Source: Crocinitomicaceae bacterium (GTDB lineage Bacteria > Bacteroidota > Bacteroidia > Flavobacteriales_D > Crocinitomicaceae). From it: a stretch of DNA of 48,565 nt. The stretch covers positions 1 to 48,565 of the forward strand of contig JAHEIL010000005.1 in NCBI GenBank assembly GCA_024639405.1. Direction: 5' to 3'. The notes beneath the pieces are model-generated. The model did not search any database, was not told the origin of the DNA, and worked only from the letters and a program-made list of their open reading frames with translations. Made by a program: the position numbers and the translations under genes. Shown in pieces: positions 43,845-48,565 of the stretch. Position 1 is the first letter of the stretch. Each line of letters begins with the position of its first letter.

Positions 43845-44894
43845 TTATTTTATTTTAACCTCTAAAATTGTATGGAAACTATCTTTATGCAGGTGGTATT
43901 CGTTGACACATTCGAAGCCAGCTTTGTCTAAAATATATTTAAAAACAGATGAAGAATACATTTTACTATTACCGTTTGCAATGGCTGTAAAATACAAAGA
44001 AGTTGCTACTAAACTAAACGCAGCAGCTGGATAAGTTTGATTATCAATAAACGTTTCCATAATGTAAATCGTGGCATCTTTTTTAGCATTTTTCTTGATT
44101 TTTAATAAAATCATTTCGATTTCATTTTCACTAAAACAATCTAAAAATTGACTCATCCAATACACATCTGCGCCACCTTTTATTTCAGTTGATGGATTTA
44201 AAATATCGATTTCATTGTAATGAACACGGTCTTTTATATCCTTAATTGCATCAATGTTCTTTTTTGCAACCGCTAATTGTCCTGGCAAATCAAACATATC
44301 AACCTGCACGTCCTGATTGTATTTTGTGCTAGCAATTGCCCATTTCCCAGTATTCCCACCAATATCAAAAATGGAGGCTGGATTTGATTTAAAAATAATT
44401 TTTAAAGCATCGTCGAACGAATTATCCGAATAATAATGATCAAATTCAAACCATGCTTTTTTAACATCTTCAGGCAATTGAGACAAGCCTTCATAGACTG
44501 TTGACCAATCACCAAAAACTTTTAATCCAGCAGGTTTTCCGTCACGAATGGCTTCTTTTAAATTAAATAAGCCGTTGTAACATACATCATTTGTAAAATT
44601 AAAATTTACTCGTGTCATTTCGTCACGCGCTAAAAAATAACCAACATCTGTTAAAGAATATAAACCTTGTTCTTTTTGGGTAACAATTTCAGCTTGTTCG
44701 GCCATTTCTATTAATACGGCAATTCCATATTCAGAAACAGAAGTTTTTTGAGCTAACTCTTTTAAGCTAACTCCATCTTTGGCAGCAAACAATTCTTCAA
44801 AAACATTAAATGCATACATACAATTAACTGTTTGAAATACAAAAGGGCTAAATGCTATTTTGTGGGCTTCATATAGAGCTTGAATTGCTTTCAT
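43845..44894 (-). CDS. SAM-dependent O-methyltransferase (plant/bacterial small-molecule type)
   Basis: A 349-residue protein. An N-terminal winged-helix dimerisation domain (LKELAQKTSVSEYGIAVLIEMAEQAEIV) is followed by a Rossmann domain with the SAM motif FDIGGNTGKWAIA (near residue 192) and FDLPGQL, the pattern of multidomain small-molecule O-methyltransferases. It may methylate the aromatic ring hydroxyl or carbon of the aryl head group, as some flexirubins carry ring methyl groups. It is the first gene of the 12-kb minus-strand unit, downstream of an exact TAnnTTTG box. Confidence 0.88.
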   Translation of the reverse strand: MKAIQALYEAHKIAFSPFVFQTVNCMYAFNVFEELFAAKDGVSLKELAQKTSVSEYGIAVLIEMAEQAEIVTQKEQGLYSLTDVGYFLARDEMTRVNFNFTNDVCYNGLFNLKEAIRDGKPAGLKVFGDWSTVYEGLSQLPEDVKKAWFEFDHYYSDNSFDDALKIIFKSNPASIFDIGGNTGKWAIASTKYNQDVQVDMFDLPGQLAVAKKNIDAIKDIKDRVHYNEIDILNPSTEIKGGADVYWMSQFLDCFSENEIEMILLKIKKNAKKDATIYIMETFIDNQTYPAAAFSLVATSLYFTAIANGNSKMYSSSVFKYILDKAGFECVNEYHLHKDSFHTILEVKIK

Positions 44895-44920
44895 TGATAG
44901 TGTTTAATTTAATTTTAACA

Positions 44921-44928
44921 CAAAGTTA
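44921..44928 (-). promoter_or_regulatory. -7 element of the main pigment operon
   Basis: On the minus strand this reads TAACTTTG, an exact TAnnTTTG match 26 bases before ATG 44894. No clear -33 TTG is seen at the expected place. It is the only good promoter candidate for the unit running from the methyltransferase to 32567. Confidence 0.5.
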
Positions 44929-45037
44929 AAATAAAAAATTAATTCTATTTATTGTTCTTCTTTTAATGAAGAATCTTTTACTAAATAGTGAAAAATAGCA
45001 ACAATATTGTTTTATTTGTACTCACTAGATATTTACT

Positions 45038-46627
45038 ATGGAAAAATACGACTATGATGTCATAATTATTGGATCAGGAGTTAGTGGCCTCACATCGGCG
45101 GCGCTTTTATCAAAGCAAGGCTTAAAGGTTTGTGTGCTGGAACGTCACTATTTAATCGGAGGATATTTACAAGGATTTGAACGGAAAGGTTTCATTTTTG
45201 ACACAGCTATTCACTGGTTAAATCAATTCAATGAAACTGGAATTGTAACAAAGGTTTTTAATTATTTAGGGTCTGATTTTCCACGTCCTATTGAAATGAA
45301 AAACATTCATCGTCACATTGGTGATGAATATTCATTCTTGTTAACAAACAATCCAGATACCTTAAAAAATAAACTAATTGAAGATTTTCCGCACGAGAAA
45401 AAGGGCATTGAAAAGTTTTTTAAAGCAGCAAAGGTTGTTGCCGATGTTTCTTTAAAATTTCCAGCATTTTTTGTGTCACCAGAAACGTTTACAGGACTTG
45501 AAAAAATGCTATTCAAACTTAAACAGTTGAGTATTATCTATCCGTTAATAAAATTCGTTTTTTACGGAGGAGAAAAAGGCATTGAAAAAGGACTTCGAAA
45601 ATACTTTAAGGATGAAAAATTATTAAAAATATTTTGTTCTGAATCTGATTTATTGTCTTGTCTTTTTCCCATTGCTTGGGCCTATAACAATGATTATCAA
45701 AACCCACCAATTGGCGGAAGTTTAGTTATTCCAGCATGGTTAAATAAAATAGTTGAAGAACAAAAATCTACCGTAATTTTAAGTGCTGACGTCACAAAAA
45801 TCGATATTGAAAACAATACTTTTAAAGGTGTAACTTATAAAAAAAGACACAAAGAATATCACTTAACAGCTAAGCATTTGATTGCTGCATGTGATGTTGA
45901 ACAAGTCTATAAAAAATTATTGCCTGAAACAGCTGTTCCAGAAACAATCAAACAAAAAATTGATCAATCAGAACTTTACAGTTCGTCGTTAACACTCTCA
46001 ATTGCGTTGAATTGTACCGCTGAATCGTTAGGTTTTGGTGATGAAATGTTGCTCATCTTCAAAGACGATGTTTCAAGAAAAGAACATTCATCTGGCGATC
46101 CACACCAATCCTTCATGAGTATATTAGCACCAACCGTTCGCGACAAAACGTTAGCTCCTGAAAATCATGGTACACTGAATGTTTTTGTGCCAGCGTGGAT
46201 GGATTATAACAACAATTGGGGCGCGGTCAAAAATGAGAAAGGTGAATATGTTCGAACAGACCAATACAAGGCAATCAAAGAGGCTTATGCTCAAATAATT
46301 TTAGACCGTATTGAAGAAAAAATATGTCCCAACTTGAGAGAACATATACTTTTCTATGAAGTTGCAACGCCAGTTACATATCATCGATACACCTTAAACA
46401 AAGATGGTTCAATGATGGGGACACGCCCTGGAAAAGCAAACATGCAATCAAAAGTTGCCCATTATAAAACACCTGTAAAAAATATTACAATAGGTGGACA
46501 TTGGGCAGAATTAGGTGGTGGTGTTCCAATTGCTGTAAAAGCAGCGTACAATGCAGCTTTAATTGTGTTAAAAGATGAAAATAAAGCTGCCTATAAAAAA
46601 ATGATCGCATATATTAAAAACAATTAA
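45038..46627 (+). CDS. CrtI-like NAD(P)/FAD-dependent oxidoreductase (phytoene desaturase/retinol saturase type)
   Basis: A 529-residue protein. The N-terminal dinucleotide motif is VIIIGSGVSGLTSAALL followed by LERHYLIGGYLQGFERKGF. The C-terminal FAD signature is ITIGGHWAELGGGVPIAVKAAYNAALIVL. Such enzymes desaturate or saturate polyene chains. It could adjust the polyene or oxidise the resorcinol. It is divergent from the methyltransferase (143-base shared upstream region) and 8 bases before the MMPL transporter. A TTTATTTG box about 20 bases before the start differs from TAnnTTTG at one position. Confidence 0.87.
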   Translation: MEKYDYDVIIIGSGVSGLTSAALLSKQGLKVCVLERHYLIGGYLQGFERKGFIFDTAIHWLNQFNETGIVTKVFNYLGSDFPRPIEMKNIHRHIGDEYSFLLTNNPDTLKNKLIEDFPHEKKGIEKFFKAAKVVADVSLKFPAFFVSPETFTGLEKMLFKLKQLSIIYPLIKFVFYGGEKGIEKGLRKYFKDEKLLKIFCSESDLLSCLFPIAWAYNNDYQNPPIGGSLVIPAWLNKIVEEQKSTVILSADVTKIDIENNTFKGVTYKKRHKEYHLTAKHLIAACDVEQVYKKLLPETAVPETIKQKIDQSELYSSSLTLSIALNCTAESLGFGDEMLLIFKDDVSRKEHSSGDPHQSFMSILAPTVRDKTLAPENHGTLNVFVPAWMDYNNNWGAVKNEKGEYVRTDQYKAIKEAYAQIILDRIEEKICPNLREHILFYEVATPVTYHRYTLNKDGSMMGTRPGKANMQSKVAHYKTPVKNITIGGHWAELGGGVPIAVKAAYNAALIVLKDENKAAYKKMIAYIKNN

Positions 46628-46635
46628 TTACTGCT

Positions 46636-48565
46636 ATGTTTGGTCAATTTTCAGCACGGGTTGTTTCATTTTTTATTCGTCATTGGATCCTATTTAGCAT
46701 TTGTTTTATAGGATTAATTGGCACATTATTTAGTGGCATACAACGTTTACGTGTTGAAGAAGACATTTACGCTATTTTTCCTAAAGGGAAAGAATACAGT
46801 GTTTTTCAAAAAATAATCCAAAAAAACAAACTGAATCAACAGCTAATTTTTTCAATTGCCGTTCAACAAGATGAACTTGAAAATGAAGAAGCGCTTTCCC
46901 AAATTGAAACAGGCTTAAAGAATGGCTTTAAGGGAAGAATTGCCGCTATTAAAATTTATCAATCTGTAGATCAGAAAAAATTAATCAATTATCTACAATC
47001 AGCAGGTATTACTGGGCTTACCAGCGAAGATTATCAAAAAATCAAGGGCAAATTAAGTCCCGATTCACTTGCTATATCACTCAAAAAAACGAGTGAACAA
47101 CTTAAGTCTAGCAATGGTATATTTTTAAAATACCTTTTGGCAAAAGATCCTTTAGGGCTTATTAATCCACAATTAAAAAAATTAAACCCGATTAATGATT
47201 CTAGCGCCTATCATATCAAAGATGACTTAATTTTCACAAAAGATGAAACACGTATTTTATTTTTTGCAGACCATCAACTAATACAAAAAGACACCAAAAA
47301 ATTGGTGCAATTAAAAACGGATTTAGACCGTTTTAAAAAACGCATCAACAGCAAAAATCCAACGTTGAAATTTGACTATTTTGGCACTTTTGAAATTGCA
47401 GTCGAAAACGCTGTACAAGTTAAAAAAGACACTTTTATCACTACAATTATTGGATTAGCAGCTATATTACTGCTGTTAATGCTTTTTTTTAGAAGCTTTT
47501 TCGCACCACTTTATTTTATTCTTCCAGCAGTTTTTGGTATGATTTCAGGTGCTGGACTAATTGGGTTTTATCATCCTTCTATCAGTGCAATTTCATTAGC
47601 TACCTCATCGGTTTTACTAGGAATCGTATTAGACTATTCTTTCCATTTTTTTGCACATTACAAACACACTGGTAATTTAATAGACACCGTTAAATCAATC
47701 AGTGGCCCTTTGTTTATAGGAAGTTTTACCACAATTGCTGCACTTGCTGCTTTGTTATTTACCCATTCCGTTGTATTGCAAAATTTTGGGTTAATTGCAC
47801 TCTTTACATTGGGAGGTTCAGCAGTGTTTACTGTTTTCTTTTTACCTGTTTTATTGCACTTGTTTCGACTAAAATTACCTAAAGAATCAAAAACTTTATC
47901 AGGATTCAAATTGTCAAAAAAAGTTACACGATTGAGCTTGTTAGTTGTAATAATCATTACCAGTCTTTTTATTTTTAATGATTTAACCATCAAATTTGAC
48001 GGAGATTTAAACAACTTATCTTTTCATTCGGAAGCATTAAAAGAAAAAGAAAAATATTACACTGGAATACATCCTGCGCACATCAAAAAATTCTATGTTG
48101 TCGTTTCTGGAAATTCCAAAGAAAAGGTACTTACTGATAATTACAAGTTATTTAATGCACTCTCAACTGAAAAAAAGAAGTTGAAAATCACAGAATTACT
48201 TTCAATTGCACCCTATCTTATTTCCCAAAAAGATCGGTTCAATGCTCAAGAAAAATGGCGTGCATTTTGGATCGATCAAAAAGAAATTGCCCAACAACTT
48301 CCGCTTTTATTGGAAAAAGAAGGATTTTCAAAAAATGCATTTGATCCGTTTACTGAGTGGGTAACAAAACCAACTATAGATCCGAAAGTTGGAGAAACAT
48401 TGATTGAAGATTTAGGATTAAACAAGTTATACCATGTTAACCAGCAAGACTATACAATTATTACAAGTGTTTCTGTAGATCGCTCAACTTTAGCACAATG
48501 CAAAGATTTCATCCATAAACATCCACAAGCTACGATATTAGACATCACAGAAATTGCTGAAAAAA
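46636..48565 (+). CDS. MMPL/RND family transporter, cut by window edge
   Basis: The frame is open from ATG 46636 to the end of the window (643 codons), so the C-terminus is missing. One membrane helix lies near residues 15-35, then a periplasmic loop of about 240 residues. A bundle of helices follows (about 275-410) with the RND-type segment SATSSVLLGIVLDYSFHFF-like (residues about 323-341, reading LATSSVLLGIVLDYSFHF). A second loop follows. A complete protein would have a second bundle. MMPL proteins move lipids or polyketides across the inner membrane, and aryl polyene and flexirubin clusters regularly carry one. It is the likely exporter of the pigment. Confidence 0.9.
   Translation, partial: MFGQFSARVVSFFIRHWILFSICFIGLIGTLFSGIQRLRVEEDIYAIFPKGKEYSVFQKIIQKNKLNQQLIFSIAVQQDELENEEALSQIETGLKNGFKGRIAAIKIYQSVDQKKLINYLQSAGITGLTSEDYQKIKGKLSPDSLAISLKKTSEQLKSSNGIFLKYLLAKDPLGLINPQLKKLNPINDSSAYHIKDDLIFTKDETRILFFADHQLIQKDTKKLVQLKTDLDRFKKRINSKNPTLKFDYFGTFEIAVENAVQVKKDTFITTIIGLAAILLLLMLFFRSFFAPLYFILPAVFGMISGAGLIGFYHPSISAISLATSSVLLGIVLDYSFHFFAHYKHTGNLIDTVKSISGPLFIGSFTTIAALAALLFTHSVVLQNFGLIALFTLGGSAVFTVFFLPVLLHLFRLKLPKESKTLSGFKLSKKVTRLSLLVVIIITSLFIFNDLTIKFDGDLNNLSFHSEALKEKEKYYTGIHPAHIKKFYVVVSGNSKEKVLTDNYKLFNALSTEKKKLKITELLSIAPYLISQKDRFNAQEKWRAFWIDQKEIAQQLPLLLEKEGFSKNAFDPFTEWVTKPTIDPKVGETLIEDLGLNKLYHVNQQDYTIITSVSVDRSTLAQCKDFIHKHPQATILDITEIAEK

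Overview
The window is AT-rich Bacteroidota DNA, most likely from an aerobic Flavobacteriales-type bacterium. The evidence is C-terminal sorting domains of the type IX secretion system (T9SS), promoters of the Bacteroidota form TAnnTTTG, a class Ia ribonucleotide reductase, and a flexirubin-type pigment cluster. Genus cannot be settled from the sequence alone.

Layout. 1-66 is the 3' part of a tRNA-Asn. 318-1785 holds a PadR regulator overlapping a membrane protein with a HAAS-like N-terminus and two FKVMHWP motifs. 1885-4375 is an arsenic resistance operon: ArsR, a DUF6428-like protein, an LMW-phosphatase-type arsenate reductase and an Acr3 pump. It is followed by a convergent extended SDR (4372-5409). 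5518-7242 is a LamG/Ig-like T9SS cargo protein and 7347-7925 a DUF3109 protein. 7961-16325 (minus strand) is a T9SS cargo array: four tandem paralogues, each apparently a seven-bladed beta-propeller with a sorting domain, behind a fifth secreted protein. The signal peptide of that fifth gene is put out of frame by a run of 17 cytosines. 16617-20010 is nrdB-nrdA. 20446-22747 holds comF, an FAD oxidoreductase and a bacilliredoxin.

From 22776 to the right edge (about 25.8 kb, continuing beyond the window) is a flexirubin-type cluster (aryl polyene ester of a dialkylresorcinol). Tyrosine ammonia-lyase would supply the 4-hydroxycinnamoyl starter. Several ketosynthases with chain-length-factor-like partners, three ACPs, a FabG-like reductase, two hotdog dehydratase-like proteins and a thioesterase would build the polyene. 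DarA and DarB would make the dialkylresorcinol half. An O-methyltransferase and a CrtI-like oxidoreductase would tailor the product. An LpxL-type acyltransferase, a BtrH-type protein, an ABC transporter, a LolA-like carrier, a polysaccharide deacetylase and an MMPL/RND transporter would join, move or anchor it. A GT2-DUF2062 gene on the plus strand splits the cluster into two minus-strand transcription units, starting near 44921 and 31300.

The pigment pathway as a class is known. The least ordinary items are the poly-C tract at the signal peptide junction (a candidate phase switch or a sequencing error), the recently homogenised propeller array with its conserved intergenic hairpins, the degenerate copy of the nrdA C-terminus, and the PadR/HAAS/FKVMHWP pair. 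All repeats and motifs were read by eye; no alignment or database search was run.
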